From positions 620,001 to 684,000 of the forward strand of contig CP084614.1 in the NCBI GenBank assembly GCA_025917655.1: a DNA stretch of 64,000 bases, in the 5' to 3' direction. The translations under genes were made by a program, and so were the position numbers. A model generated the notes under the pieces. It did no database searches and had not been told where the DNA came from. It saw only the letters and a program-made list of their open reading frames with translations. Positions within the stretch are counted from its first letter, which is position 1; every line of letters starts with the position of its first letter. Shown piece after piece: positions 46,951 to 58,313 of this stretch. Origin of the DNA: Chlorella sorokiniana (taxonomy: Eukaryota > Chlorophyta > Trebouxiophyceae > Chlorellales > Chlorellaceae).

Positions 46951-47238
46951 TTGCCAGGGGGCAAGCACAGCGGAAAGCAGTGGGTGCCAGATGACAAACA
47001 GCTGCGCAAATGGTGCCGACAGGTTGCTGGCTGTGTCGGCTGGCGCAACCTCGTAGACTCTGCTGGCTGCGCCGCTGACACAGCCAGCAGCGCACGCGCA
47101 TGGAACGACGCTCGGGTGTTCTACACCGACGGGGCGGCTGGACAGTACTCGGCCAAGCTGGCCAGACACTTCGGGCGCAAGGTCAAGGGCAGCTTCTTCC
47201 TGGCCACCCGCAACGTGCACAAACGCAGGCGCCAGTGA
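46951..47238 (+). CDS. Weak candidate: short basic protein or exon
   Basis: An open stretch encodes PGGKHSGKQWVPDDKQLRKW, then WNDARVFYTDGAAGQYSAKL, ARHFGRKVKGSFFLA and a basic end TRNVHKRRRQ. The composition is more protein-like than neighbouring frames, but I see no domain, no ATG in good context and no partner exon. It could be an exon remnant or chance. Confidence 0.2.
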   Translation: MPGGKHSGKQWVPDDKQLRKWCRQVAGCVGWRNLVDSAGCAADTASSARAWNDARVFYTDGAAGQYSAKLARHFGRKVKGSFFLATRNVHKRRRQ

Positions 47239-48617
47239 CCCGCAGCCGCCCCTGTATGGCCTCACCCCCTATGCCAGTGCACTTTTTGAACCGTAATAAC
47301 CTTCAACAGCGCGACCGGCAGCAGAGATCCGCTCTGTGGGCCGGCCATGCCGCGATGCTGGCCTTGCTAAAGGAAGGGTGGAGGATTGGTTTTGACCAGC
47401 CCCAGAGGCATTTCAAGGTGCCATGAGAAGGAAATGAATGTCACAGCAAAATGTCCACCGCTCCCAGAGCCGGGCCAACAACGCGCATGGGGATGTGCGG
47501 GCGCCTACCATTTCTGGTGCAAGGCGCATATCTGGATAAATAGAAGCTGTTGTACAAGCTGGGACAGCCGCTGTAGAGCATGCAAATATGCGCCCTGCAC
47601 AGCTTAGCCTGGCCCTGCCTGCCATCAACTTGCCCAGCACCTCCTGCAGGTCTTTTGACCTGAGACGACAAAGGGCGCGCAAAATGCAGTGGCTGCCCCT
47701 GCAGGCACCCCAGCAGGACGGTCGGCCCCTTGGTCGCCGCCTTCACCTTGTCATGCCTCTCCATTCGTGAAGAACCCTTCATCTGCATGCAGACTGCGCT
47801 CATCGCGTTGCAGGTTGCCGCAGGAAGGCGCCGGGGTGGCAGGCCTGCGCCACAGGCCGAGAGAAACGTTGATTGCAGTGCCTGTATCGTCACGCCTGTA
47901 AATCGCCATCCACAAGCAGCAGTCGGCTCACTTGCAGTCTCCGCTGGACTCCATCTCCATAGTTTTCAGCCTTGGTGCGCTAGGTGATAAGCAATAACAG
48001 ACCTACATTGCCTCTTACAGTGCGTGAAGCGCAGTCTGCACAAGGGCGCCCGTAGGACACTGCTTCCATGTATGCGCCGTGCGTGCTGCGCTGTGCAGCT
48101 GCCCAATATCGCAACTACAGGTGAGCTGCAACATTGCACAGACATCATACAACTGTTCTGTGCAGCTAACTTGCAGCTCTGAAGTATGGCTGTACTTAAT
48201 GCGTGCAGGTTAGCAATTGCCCCCACAAGGCGGTGGTGCTTAGAGCGAACGGTGCCCACAGCGGACGGCTGCCGCCATCCTCCAACCGCATGCAGAGCTC
48301 GCTGCAGGCATGCGGCAGGTTTGAACCAGACCGCAAATCACAGACATATATATGCCAGCGTCCACACAAGTAGCACATGCCACCCACGCTACATTCGCCT
48401 GCACGCCACATTCGGCCAGCCCACCTGCTCATCCCCCATCTGCATGCCTCAGAATGGGGCAGGCGAGCGACGCCCATCCAGCGCCCACAAACAAACAGCA
48501 GCAGCTGGGCCGCCGTAAGTGCGCCCGGACATTCGCGACACCGCGTGCACTGCACTCTGCTGCGCGCTTCGCTCCCCACCTTCCCCCTATCCTTACCGTT
48601 GCCCAAACAAGGCAAGC
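47239..48617. other. Gene-poor stretch, nothing supported
   Basis: About 1.4 kb between the weak candidate frame and the 3' flank of the phospholipase B-like gene. Open frames on both strands are short and unlike proteins. A minus-strand TGTAA at 48618-48622 is a possible poly(A) signal for the phospholipase gene. Confidence 0.45.
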
Positions 48618-48622
48618 TTACA
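48618..48622 (-). terminator. Possible UGUAA polyadenylation signal for the phospholipase B-like gene
   Basis: TTACA on the plus strand is TGTAA on the minus strand, about 80 bases after the stop at 48701. A second TGTAA (48701-48705) contains the stop codon itself. Confidence 0.45.
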
Positions 48623-48700
48623 TCCGTCAGCAATTCGTGTGACAGCAACGACAGCATTCCGAGCAACAGTTGGGCGCTGGGCAAGAAAGTTTCTCAGTTC

Positions 48701-51700
48701 TTACAGCTGTGCAGCGCCTTCCCTCACCTGCCCAGCCACCCGCCACAGGGAGACGTTGGGCGTCATGCGCTCGAAGCGATACGCAAAGGTGTCCGGCTGG
48801 CTGATGTGCTGTACCTGCGATGCAAGCCTGCCAGCGCCGCTCCAGGAGAAGGACAGCATGCCACTCCTGGCTGGTGGGCCAACCACTGCAGCAGGGAGTG
48901 GAGCGAGTCCAGTTGGCCCGTTCCAGTTGGCCAGTGGCACTCAGCACGCGCAGACTGACACAGGAATTTATGCTGCCGTGTACATCTCTATCTTGGGCCA
49001 CCTGCGTCTGATTCCAGGGCGAGCGCCAACCGCCAAGTGGTGGCTTTTGAGTCGTAGCAGCCGGAGAGGCGAGGGTGGACGGGGTCCAGGTCGCCACGCC
49101 CACACAGCGCCCAGCGGCGTGCCACCGGAGTACTGCGAGGGAAAGCGACTTCGACCGACAGTTGAAAAGTGCGTGTGACAATAAGACTTAAATATGAGGG
49201 CCGCCCTGCCATCCTTACCGGCTCATTTGGCCAGTTGTTGCTGCGCAGCAGCACTTTCAGGCTGGTAAAGTCGTGCACGCTGTGCACATCTCGACGGAAT
49301 ACCTGTGAGCGTGGCGCCAGCTGGTAGGATGCTCCAGACACTGCATGCATCGAAGAGAATGGCAGCTGGGGATTCTTACGCATGGACGCTTGGTTCACGC
49401 AAGCACAAATGCGCATGGGGGTGAACTGACCAGCGGCCACGTGGTATGCAGGCCCCCTGGCTGCCTGGGCTTCTATAAAATCGGGGTACCCGCTAGCATT
49501 GTAAATTTCAACATCGAAGGGTATGTGATACGACGGCCTGTGCATGATGGATAAACAATGGTTGCTTTTTGTTTTGGCAAGCTACACAGGAGCTGCAAAG
49601 CTGAATGCATCCTCACCAGTAGCCTCGCTCCAGCGTGTTTGTCTGGTCAGAAGCCCTAACTAAGCCTGCAGCCTTGCATTGCTCTTCGTCATGGCAGGTA
49701 ATCGTCGCGATCGCTCGCTGGGACAGAGCTGTTTGTGACAAGGCGCTTGCCTGGCATCTGCTCCACCACCCAAAGTAGGCCCTTGGGCAGCTCTTGCCCA
49801 GGCTGGAACAGCTTGAGGTCCACCACCTGCAGGGGCCCACAAGGGGCCCAGGAAATCAGGGTAGCGCGCTACCTCTTCTCCATCATGCTTGGGATAAGCT
49901 GTGCTGCCGCGACGAGGGCCTGCGGAACAGCTAGACCTTAGCCTACCATCCATTGGTTGTTGCCCATGCCGCTGTTGTGCTGCGCGAAGGTCTCAGTCCA
50001 TTGGCGGCCGCTGGTAGTTATGAAGCTGGCGATGCGAGCGCGCTGCCAACTCAGCGCCGACTGCAAGCCTGAGCCAGGCACCCCGCTTAGCAGAAAAGAA
50101 CAAAGTCGACGCAGCGTGCCGTGCACAGCGGCTCATATGCACGGAGAAAGCCTGCAACACCCAACGCACGTGAGGAGTCAGCAGTGACAGCAGCGATGCG
50201 TTGAACACTTGGTTGGTGGTCTGCAGCACCGCCAGCCTGGTGTCCAGGAGGTAGAAGTCGTCGTCGCTGGACAGCTCGCCTGTCAGAAGCGGGGAACATG
50301 GCAGATGTGCTCAGCATGGGGCGCAGGACCACTGTGGGGCTGGCGGGGTCACCGGCTTGGAAAGGGGGAAGGGGCAGCCCAGAGATCGAGGCGAGAGGGT
50401 TGTGAACTGCATGTGCTCCTCACCCCGCCTACCCGTATAGGAGGAGAAGGACAGCCGGCGCAGCGGGAGGGCAGAGCTGTGCAGCGCCAGGCGGTAATGC
50501 TTGTAGATGCGCACCATCTGCAGCACCGCAGCAGACGTTGGGCACACCGTCTAGTGCGGGGGGCCAGGCAAGCTTGCAAGGAGGATGGGCATTCATGCCT
50601 ATGCACGGTGCACTGCCGCCAATGCCCAGGCCATGCGTCCTGCCCCTTCCCCCGCACCGTGCCAAATGTGAACCAGGCCGAGTGGCCCAGCAGCAGGTCT
50701 TTTGAGGTCTGGCGTTACGCGCACCACCGCGCTGCACCTACCAGCCGAGTGCAGCTCGACCGCCAGCTCCTGCGGCGTCAGGCCCGCCCATCTGGCCACT
50801 CCAGCTGCTGCAATGGGCGGAAGCTGCAGGCCAGTGAAAAGCCAAGCGGCCAGATGAGTGCCTAGTCCCCGCATGAGCACCCTCCATGGCATCGCTGAGG
50901 TCGGCGTTCACCAGCACTGCCCCGGGGGCCAGGGCCTGCTGCAGCGGGTCCATGTCTCCCACGGCAGACAGGAACAGGAACGCGCGGCGCCCCAGCGGGT
51001 GCAGTCCCCCGCTGCTCGAGTCGCGCACAGCTTGCTGTTGCAGCTCATGCTCCCTGCGTGCGCTGTACCCAGCTTGCATGCCATCCATCTGCGAGCACGA
51101 CGCTGCCACAGTGTGAGCACCGGCCATTGGGCGCAGTCAAGCTGCGGATGTCGACTGGCCCGTGCATTTGCGCGTGCAGCAGGCGCATTGCCTCCCAGAA
51201 GGCGCTCCGGTTGCGTGGCGCGTCCAGTTGTCCTGCTCCTCCAGCCTGCAAACCTCTTCAACGCTGTTCAGCAGCCAAGCCAGGACACAGCGCGGCGCAT
51301 ATCACACTCTGCCAGGGACTGCTGGAGGCCCAGACGCGCACCCTGACGCACCAGTCGAGAGCCGCCTCGGAGGTGAGGTTGAAGTGCGCCCAGATGTTGT
51401 GATGGTGGGCGTGGATCTGGAAGGCTGCTTATACAGGGAGCAGGGGCCAATGTCAGCGCTGATGCTTGGTTCCCAGCTCCCGCCCTCGCCACTCATCAAG
51501 TCAGCTGCCCTTGGGGTCACCTGACAGCCAGCCCTCCAGAAGGCCGAGTGCCAGCGCCTGCTGCTCGTCTGTAAAGCTTGGGCTAGTGCTGATGCTCAGC
51601 TGATACCACCCCCTGTGGTGTTGCTCGCTGGCAGGTAGTGACCTGTTGCAGCGGCATCTGCACAGCACAACGTCTTGTCAGCAGGGTGGACTGCGCCTCA

Positions 51701-51917
51701 CGACTGCATCCTGCCGACCCGTCCCGCCGCACCCCTGCACCCCTGCTGAGGCTTCAATCGCGGCGGTGTGAAACCGTAGCTTGCCGCCATTGAACGTCGC
51801 ACAGCCTTGGTGGATCGCATCCATAAGGTCTTGATGCTCATTGAACAATGATTTCGCGCCAAATGCAGGGCCAAGCCCGCTCAAGAACATGATCGCTAGC
51901 AACTTCATTGCGTGCAT
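48701..51917 (-). CDS. Phospholipase B-like protein (PLBD1/lamina-ancestor family), secretory or vacuolar
   Basis: PLB-like proteins are lysosomal N-terminal-nucleophile-fold amidase/phospholipase enzymes. The start at 51917 gives a signal peptide MHAMKLLAIMFLSGLGPAFG, then LMDAIHQGCATFNGGKLRFH. Later exons show YQLSISTSPSFTDEQQALAL, FWEAMRLLHAQMHG, GMQAGYSARREHE, GRCSAVVRVTPDLK (Cys aligned with the proposed nucleophile), LLLGHSAWFTFGT, VRIYKHYRLALHSSALPL, DDFYLLDTRLAVLQTTNQVF, WTETFAQHNSGMGNNQWMV, VDLKLFQPGQELPKGLLWVV, EQMPGKRL, SDQTNTLERGYW, PSYHIPFDVEIYNASGYPDF, VFRRDVHSVHDFTSLKVLLR, GCYDSKAT and a last exon VVGPPARSGMLSFSWSGAG. The order matches human PLBD1 throughout. One base too many at the TTTT run 50700-50703 breaks the frame after DLK. 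The gene is divergent from the saposin gene. Confidence 0.88.
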
Positions 51918-52263
51918 GTTTATGCCTCTTCATTCGCAACTCTACGGTGTCACCGTGTACTGGTGCGCTTTCTGTTAGCATCCGAAACCTATTGAGGGAC
52001 GGAGCGCCGAGGGTGTACCGCGTACTGCTCTCCCACTCGTGCTGGGCAGGCTTCGCGCCTGTAGGGCATTTGCTGCTGCTCGACCAGGTTCATAGCAGCG
52101 CATTTCGGGGTTTAGCAGGTGAGCTGCGCTCCCAGGAACCAGGAAGGGCTTGCTAACCCCAGCGCTGTGCTGGGCCGCATCTGATCCACGGCGTGGTAAG
52201 GTAGTGAATGCTGCTGCATGTCTCATATCCTGCTCTGCAGGCCTTGCCAAGCCAGGCCACGAG
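51918..52263. promoter_or_regulatory. Shared divergent promoter region between phospholipase B-like and prosaposin-like genes
   Basis: These 346 bases lie between two outward-facing signal-peptide start codons. Both proteins belong to lysosomal lipid-handling families, so a common bidirectional promoter is plausible. I could not define a specific factor site. Confidence 0.45.
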
Positions 52264-54442
52264 ATGAAGGCCCTCCTTCTGTTGGCCCTGCTGGGGCTGA
52301 CGGCCGCGGGTTAGATTTCTGTTGCATTGCTGAACTTTCTGCAGGACGCGCGGCGAGAGGAGACCAAGGGCGGCATTGCTGGTGCTGCCGCCCCGCTCCG
52401 CAGACATCGTACTGACACCGCATGTGTCTCCACTTCCTCTGTGCAGCGCCCGTGATCACCTCGCAGAACAACGCCCACTTCCACACGCTGCGCCCAGAGG
52501 TGGAGGACCTCCGAAGAACGCCCTGTGACTACTGCCAGGTTCGTGGGGTAGCAGGGCATTAAGGGACCACGCACCAAAGCTCAGCCACTCCACGCGACTA
52601 CCCTGCCGACTTTCTTTGTCCCGGGATGCAGGACATGGTGACCACCCTGGAGACTTTTGTGACGGACCCACAGACCCAGAAGACGATAGTGGAGTATGTG
52701 GACGAGACCGTGTGCTCTGGCTTGCCAGACTCCTTTGCGCAGATGTGCCAGCAGGTGCGCGCATTGCCTGGAAGGGCAGATTGTACATGCTTGTTTGGGT
52801 GCATCAGGTTATACTGGTAGGTAGCTGGGTCGTTCTTCAACAGAAACAGCATAGTTTAGCCCCCATCTTGCATCATAAGCGGTGTAACTGGGGCGTACCA
52901 TGTCGACTTGTCCGTGCTTGCACGGCATCATTGAGCAAGGCCCCGTGCTCTGGGCTTCTGCCCGCTCTGCACCTGAACATACCTGCTGCTGTCCGTGTGC
53001 AGGAGGTTCCCGTCCTGGTGGCTCAGGCCGCCGAGACCCTGCAACAGGCGCTGGACCCCGCCGACACGTGCACCCTGCTGGGGGCCTGCGCCACCGGTTC
53101 GCAGGCCAAGCTGCTGGGCCTGACCGCCGAGCAGGTGCGCTATGCGGTGTGGGGAAGCTGCGATGGCCATTCCAGTGTGCCCACCTCAGCCTCGACCAAG
53201 CTGCCGACGGCCGTTCCCAGCGGCTTTATGCTGCCCTTGCAGCGCTCGATCAGCTCGCGGATGACACGTGTTCACACCTTGCCCCTCTCTCCCCAGGCCT
53301 CCTCCCCTGGGACTGCCCCGTGTGCAAGATGGTGGTGGTGGCCTTTGTGCAGCGGCTGCAGGACCGGCAGGAGCGGCAGCAGATCGAGGCCGACATGCGC
53401 GCCGCCTGCGACAACCTCAGCCCCGAGGCCAAGGTGCGCGGGCTCGGCAGCTGCGCTTGAGCCTCGGCCCACAAGCTTTGCTCTGCCACAGCTCCCGACA
53501 ACTGCTTGGTTTGACCGACCGCGGAGCAGGGCGCTGCGAGCAGCAACCCTCGTGCCCCGCTGGCTGTGACGCCCTTGCTGCCGCCCGCCTGCCGCTCCCC
53601 CTGGCTGTGCAGGAGCGGTGCCTGCAGGACGTGGCCAACCTGTTTGCCGCCCTGGACAACCTGCTGCACGACGTCGACCCCGAGGGCGTGTGCCGCGTGG
53701 CCGACTTCTGCGACCCGACGGGCCTGCTGGCCGCCGCGCCGCCTGCGGCCCGCGCCGTGGCCGCCGCCTTTGCGTCGCTGGCGACGGGCGGGCCATCGGT
53801 GGGGGCCCGCCAACGACGTGTGCCAGAACTGCAAGACGATTGTGGTGGAGGCGGCCGCCATCCTGCAGGTGGGAGTCGAGTCATGATGCCCAGTTTTCTG
53901 GCAGCTTTGCCTCGGCCTGTTGGCATGCCCCATTGGCTTACACCAAACGGAATAAGCTTGGCTGTTGGGTTCCAGTTGCTCGGCTGCTCTTTGTGCACAC
54001 CAGCTCGACAGCCCGAACACGGCAACCCCGCTGTCCCCTGCAGGACCCCAAGACCCAGATGGAGCTGCTGGAGTATGCCAAGGAGGGGTGCAGCGTGTTT
54101 GCCGACTTCAAGGACCAGTGCGAGCAGTACGTCACGCTGTACGGGCCCCTCGTCTTCAACATGCTCATCTCCTACCTGCAGCCCGACGCGCTCTGCACGC
54201 GCCTGGGCTACTGCACCCCGCAGCCCCCCTGGTGGTCACCTGAGCGCGACTGCGGCTGCGGCCGGTGCATGCCGTCGGCAAGACTTTCTGCACCAATGTA
54301 CACATTCAATGTATGGGAAGCGCGTGTTTTGGTAGGCAGCTGCACCCAGCTGCTGCTGTGTCCTCATGCGACCGTGCTGAACACCCTGAGCAGCTACGAA
54401 ACAGCTGCAGACGCATGTCTGTATCCCAGCTCACTTTTGTAA
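52264..54442 (+). CDS. Prosaposin-like secretory protein with three saposin B-type domains
   Basis: Saposins are small disulfide-rich lipid-binding modules that present lipids to lysosomal hydrolases. The start at 52264 gives a signal peptide MKALLLLALLGLTAA. Domain 1 (about 52500-53130) has TPCDYCQDMVTTLETFVTD, VDETVCSGLPDSFAQMCQQ and LDPADTCTLLGAC. Domain 2 (about 53300-53735) has WDCPVCKMVVVAFVQRLQD, DMRAACDNLSPEAKERCLQ and GVCRVADFCDP. Domain 3 (about 53810-54220) has NDVCQNCKTIVVEAAAILQ, AKEGCSVFADFKDQCEQYV and DALCTRLGYC. Each shows the six-Cys pattern. A frame slip occurs at the GGGGG near 53801-53805, just before domain 3. The tail after GYC (WWSPERDCGC) is odd; the C6 run at 54224-54229 leaves the true stop (54243 or 54442) uncertain. 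Confidence 0.85.
54438..54442 (+). terminator. UGUAA motif overlapping the prosaposin-like stop
   Basis: TGTAA here contains the TAA stop of the longest frame. If the true stop is earlier (about 54243), this would be an ordinary poly(A) signal about 195 bases downstream. Another TGTAA lies near 54606. Confidence 0.4.
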
Positions 54443-54751
54443 GTCCAGTTCTCGAGTTGCGATCAGGGTTGCGCTGAACCCATGCTGAATGTCGGTATCA
54501 TTCCAGGTGTTCACGAGATTTGCCCCAAGTCCAGAGCAGCTGATGTTTGTTATCAGCTGGTGTCCTGAATGACTGCCCGCTTTCAATCTTATGACTGCAT
54601 CTCTGCTGTAAAATATACTTGGTGTCTATTTCTCACAGTCGCGAGTAGCAACATGACGGCGGAAGCACTTGCCGTGCCCAGCCTCTGGGAGCTATGTCTG
54701 CGGGTCAGCATCAGTGCAATGATTGCAAAGTGGGGTTGATGTACAGCTCCG
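54443..54751. other. Intergenic between saposin and LRR genes
   Basis: 309 bases without a supported gene, presumably the 3' flank of the saposin gene and the promoter of the LRR gene. Confidence 0.4.
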
Positions 54752-57700
54752 ATGATCGGGAACCGAACAGTGCCGCCGCCACCGCCCAAGCTTGCGCCTG
54801 CTGCTCCGCCGCCACTGCAGGCTGCTGCTGCGGGAGAATACTGGCGAGTGCAGCGGCATCAGCTCGCTGTAAGCTCCGTCTACCGCCAGTCTAGCTTGAG
54901 TTGCAGCCTTGTTAGGCAGACGAGTTCTCACAAACCCTGCGCACTGCCCTTGTCTAGCCACACACCCCCATCCCATGCACATGCCTTCACCCGTTGATTT
55001 TGCAGTGCCTGCCAGAGGAGGCCGCCAACGAGCTGCTGCGCCGCCTGCTGGAGCAGCGCCGCGTGGCGCGCCCCAGCTGGAGCTGTTCCGCTTCTGCGCC
55101 ACGTCGGTGCACCTGGCCGGCCCCGCCATCACCCCCGCCTGGCTGGCCTACCTCGGCGACTACCCAGCGCTGAGGGAGCTCCGCCTGGAGCGCTGCCCCA
55201 GGCTGAGGGATGAGCACCTGCGGCACCTGCAGACGTTGGCCCCAACCCTGCAGACGCTCAGCTTGAGCGGCTGCGGCGGCCTTGGCGGCGGCGCGGGGGC
55301 CCCTGGCCGCCCTCACGCGCTTGCGGGCCTTGGACCTCTCTGGCACGTCGGTCGGAGAGGGCGCCCTGCTGCAGTGCCTGCCCGCGTTGCCAGGCCTCAC
55401 GTCCCTCAGCCTGGCCGACGTCGCCGCCGCCAGCGATGCGGTGTGCGAGGCGGCAGGCGGGGCGTTGTCGGGGCTCCAGCGCCTGGTGCTGTCGGCGACG
55501 GCGGTGGGCGACGCCGGCGTGTCGCACCTCGAGCGGCTGAGCCGGCTGACTGCGCTGGACTTGTCGCTGACGCAGGTGGGCGCTGGCGGGGCTGCACCAT
55601 GGGCTGGTGCTTGGTACATTGTTTCGCACGCCGCCCGCCGCACCGGCCAAGCCCGCGCAAGCCTGGCTTGTCGACCGTCCTCCCGGCCGTCCTGCCCACC
55701 GTGCCCCCCTGCAGGTGCACTTGCCCCCGTTGTGCACCAGCCTGCGCCAGCTCAGCATGATGCACTGCCAGCTGGGCGTGGAGGACGAGGCGGCCCAGGA
55801 GGCCGCCTGGCTGCACCTGGGGTGAGCGTCGGCTGGGGTGCCACCGCCAGGTGCTGTTGGCCCTGGCACGCAGCGCGCCCAAGCACTCGGCCCTGCCACC
55901 CTTGCTGTTGACGTCACAGGCATGTGGCTCATGTTGGTGCAGGGCTGCGCTGCCTCAGCTGGAAGAGCTGCACCTAGCACACATCTCGCTGCTGCCGCCC
56001 CTGGGCGCCCACCTGCTGCACGAGTTGGTTGCGGGGGCTGCGCCCAGGCTGGGCCGGCTGGATTTGAGCGGCGCCGCCTTCAGCGGCGACCTGGGCATGT
56101 TGGCGGGGGCGGCGGCGCTGACCTGGCTCGACCTGTCAGGTATTGGGGGCCCAGCCAGTGGGAGGCCTCCGGGCTGGGACTGCCGGTTTCACTGATTACA
56201 AGTGCAATTGCTGCTGCTGGTGCCAGGAAACAACACACAACCAATGTTTGTGTGTTCAACCAATGTTTACATGCATCACCCCAAATCTGTTGTTTTTTCC
56301 TCCCTGCCTGCAGGCACCCCGTGGCAGACCACCATCTGGCCGACCTAGCGTGCCTGTCGCTGCGCCGCCTGTCGCTGGCTGACACCGGCGTGGGCGACGA
56401 GGGCGTGGGCCAGCTGCTGGCCATGCAGCACCTCACCAGCCTGGACATCAGGTGGGCAGGGCGTGCAGGGCGTGAGTGAGAGCTGGCGGGGACCTGTGGG
56501 AGGGGTGATGCCGACAGCGACGCGCCGTGTTTGCAGAGGGCGCAAAGAGCCTCGTGCTGCGCATGCTGCTGTCGCACGGTGCCGTCATCCTTCTGGCAGC
56601 TGCGCCGCCGAGCTGGGTGCGGTGCCTGTTGCTGGCTGCAGGAAGACGCGGGTGGGTGACACGAGCTGGGCCGCGCTGCTGCAGCTGCCCTCGCTGGCCG
56701 CCCTGGACGCGTCTGGCTGCCAGCTCTGCTTGGAAGCCCAGCCCGACGGTGCGCTGCATTGCTGAAGCAGGGGTTCAAAAGGTTGCATGCCAGTCGTGGG
56801 AACAGATTTCCCTTTCGCTGCTCTGCGCTGGCATGCCAGCCCGGGACGGGAGAGCTGCTGCCATGGAGCAGGCTCAGGGAGCCCCCGCCCCCTGCCTGCC
56901 TGCCGAGCCTGCAGGCCAGCCCCACCACCGCAGCACCAGCCTGACCAGCCTGCGCCTGGAGTCCAGCCGGCTGGGCAACCGTGGGTGCCGCCAGCTGGCG
57001 GCGGCGCTGCCTGCGCTGCGGGAGCTGCGGCTGGTCAGCCGGGCGGTGGACGACAGGGGCCTCAAGGCCCTCTGCACCCTGCCCAAGGTGCGCTGGTTCG
57101 CTGTTTGACAGCGCTGCGGTGTGTGCATGCACGTGGCTGGGTGGGGAGGGGAAGTGAAGGGGAGCCGCAAATGCGCAGCACGCCTCGCGCATTCATATTG
57201 GAGCCACCCTAAGGCGGCCCCAGCCCCCCGCCCCCCACCCCCCAGCTCGAGGCACTGGAGCTGCAAGGCTGCGCCGCGTCGGACCCCGGCCTGCTGAGCG
57301 CCCTGCCCCGTTGCCCCAGCCTATGCCGCCTGTCGCTCCAAGGCTGCTGGCTGGCCAGCGCAGCAGGGGTGCAGGCAGCGGCGGCAGCAGCGGTGCAGGC
57401 CGGGGGCGGCTGAGGGAACTGGAGCTGGATGGAATTCCTGTTGCCATTGCGGACCCCAGAGCCAGCGCTTCAGGCATCGCTGCAGCGGCGGCTGCCCTGA
57501 CGGGCATGCAGCTCCGCTCCGCACCCGCTGGCCTCGGTGCACTCGTGCCCAAACAAGCAGTCTCGCCTCCAGCGTCGCTGCCTGGCTCTGGCAGCAGCGG
57601 CAATGCGCGGCCCCGTGCCGGCATGCCTGGCGCGAGGCTGTCGCCAGATGTGCTGGCGCACGATGAGCGCATGCAGTACAGCAGGGACGAGCTGCTGCAT

Positions 57701-57880
57701 CTCGCGCGTGTGCATGCAGCGCCAGCGGCCCCGGCACAAGCGCCGGGGCCAGGTTTGGCAGCAGGCGTCAGCAGCAGCAGCACCTGGCATCAGAGCAGTT
57801 GTTGCCAGCTGGTGGAGGCCATCCCGCCTGACCTGCGACTGGAGCGGCCGGCAGCTGAGGGAGGGCACAGCAGCGACTGA
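54752..57880 (+). CDS. Leucine-rich-repeat protein (RNI/F-box-LRR-like repeats)
   Basis: The start at 54752 gives a proline-rich N-terminus MIGNRTVPPPPPKLAPAAPP and then EYWRVQRHQLA, joined in phase to CLPEEAANELLRRLLEQRRV. Many repeats of about 24-28 residues follow, for example YPALRELRLERCPRLRDEHL, LQTLSLSGCGGL, LTRLRALDLSGTSVGEGALL, LPGLTSLSLADVAAASDAVC, LSRLTALDLSLTQV, LPQLEELHLAHISLLPPLG, LSLRRLSLADTGVGDEGVGQ, LPSLAALDASGCQL, SLTSLRLESSRLGNRGCRQL and LEALELQGCAASDPGLLSAL. The L-x-L-S-x-x/DxG pattern is that of plant/algal RNI or cysteine-containing LRRs, which form a curved binding surface. No F-box, kinase or membrane segment is evident, although CLPEEAANELLRRLL is vaguely F-box-like. 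The C-terminal 130 residues are Ala-rich. The partner is unknown. Confidence 0.78.
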
Positions 57881-58313
57881 CCCTGTGGTGCTGGCTTCCA
57901 ACCCAGCCCCCTGGCATCATGCATGATGAGTCGTCTGCACACTACTGCATAATGAAAAATGCCGGTCTTTGTTCGCTTGCTACAGCACGACGCAGTCGTT
58001 GAAGTCTGGTACTCTCTACAAGCAAGCGTTGTTGCAGACAGAGAGGATGTGGTGAACGTTGCATGATGATCTGAGAGGCAATGCTGGCATGGAGAGCGGA
58101 GCGCGCAGGAAGGAATAGCAAGCAGCAGCAGTGCAAAAGAGACAACGACGTAGGGCTCAGCAGCAGAGGGCTCAAATGTGTGTTCATTCAACAAACAACC
58201 GACTAACGACAGCGACACACGGGCAGCGAGACAGCAGTAATGAACAGAATGGATGCGCGGCTTGACAAGCCAACCGCAGTGACTGACGCGGCGCCACGAC
58301 ATCAGCGGGATCA
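57881..58313. other. Convergent intergenic region (two 3' ends)
   Basis: 433 bases between two converging stops. The minus-strand open frame here (57790-58317) has no recognisable domain and low protein-like character, so I treat it as 3' UTR. Confidence 0.45.
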
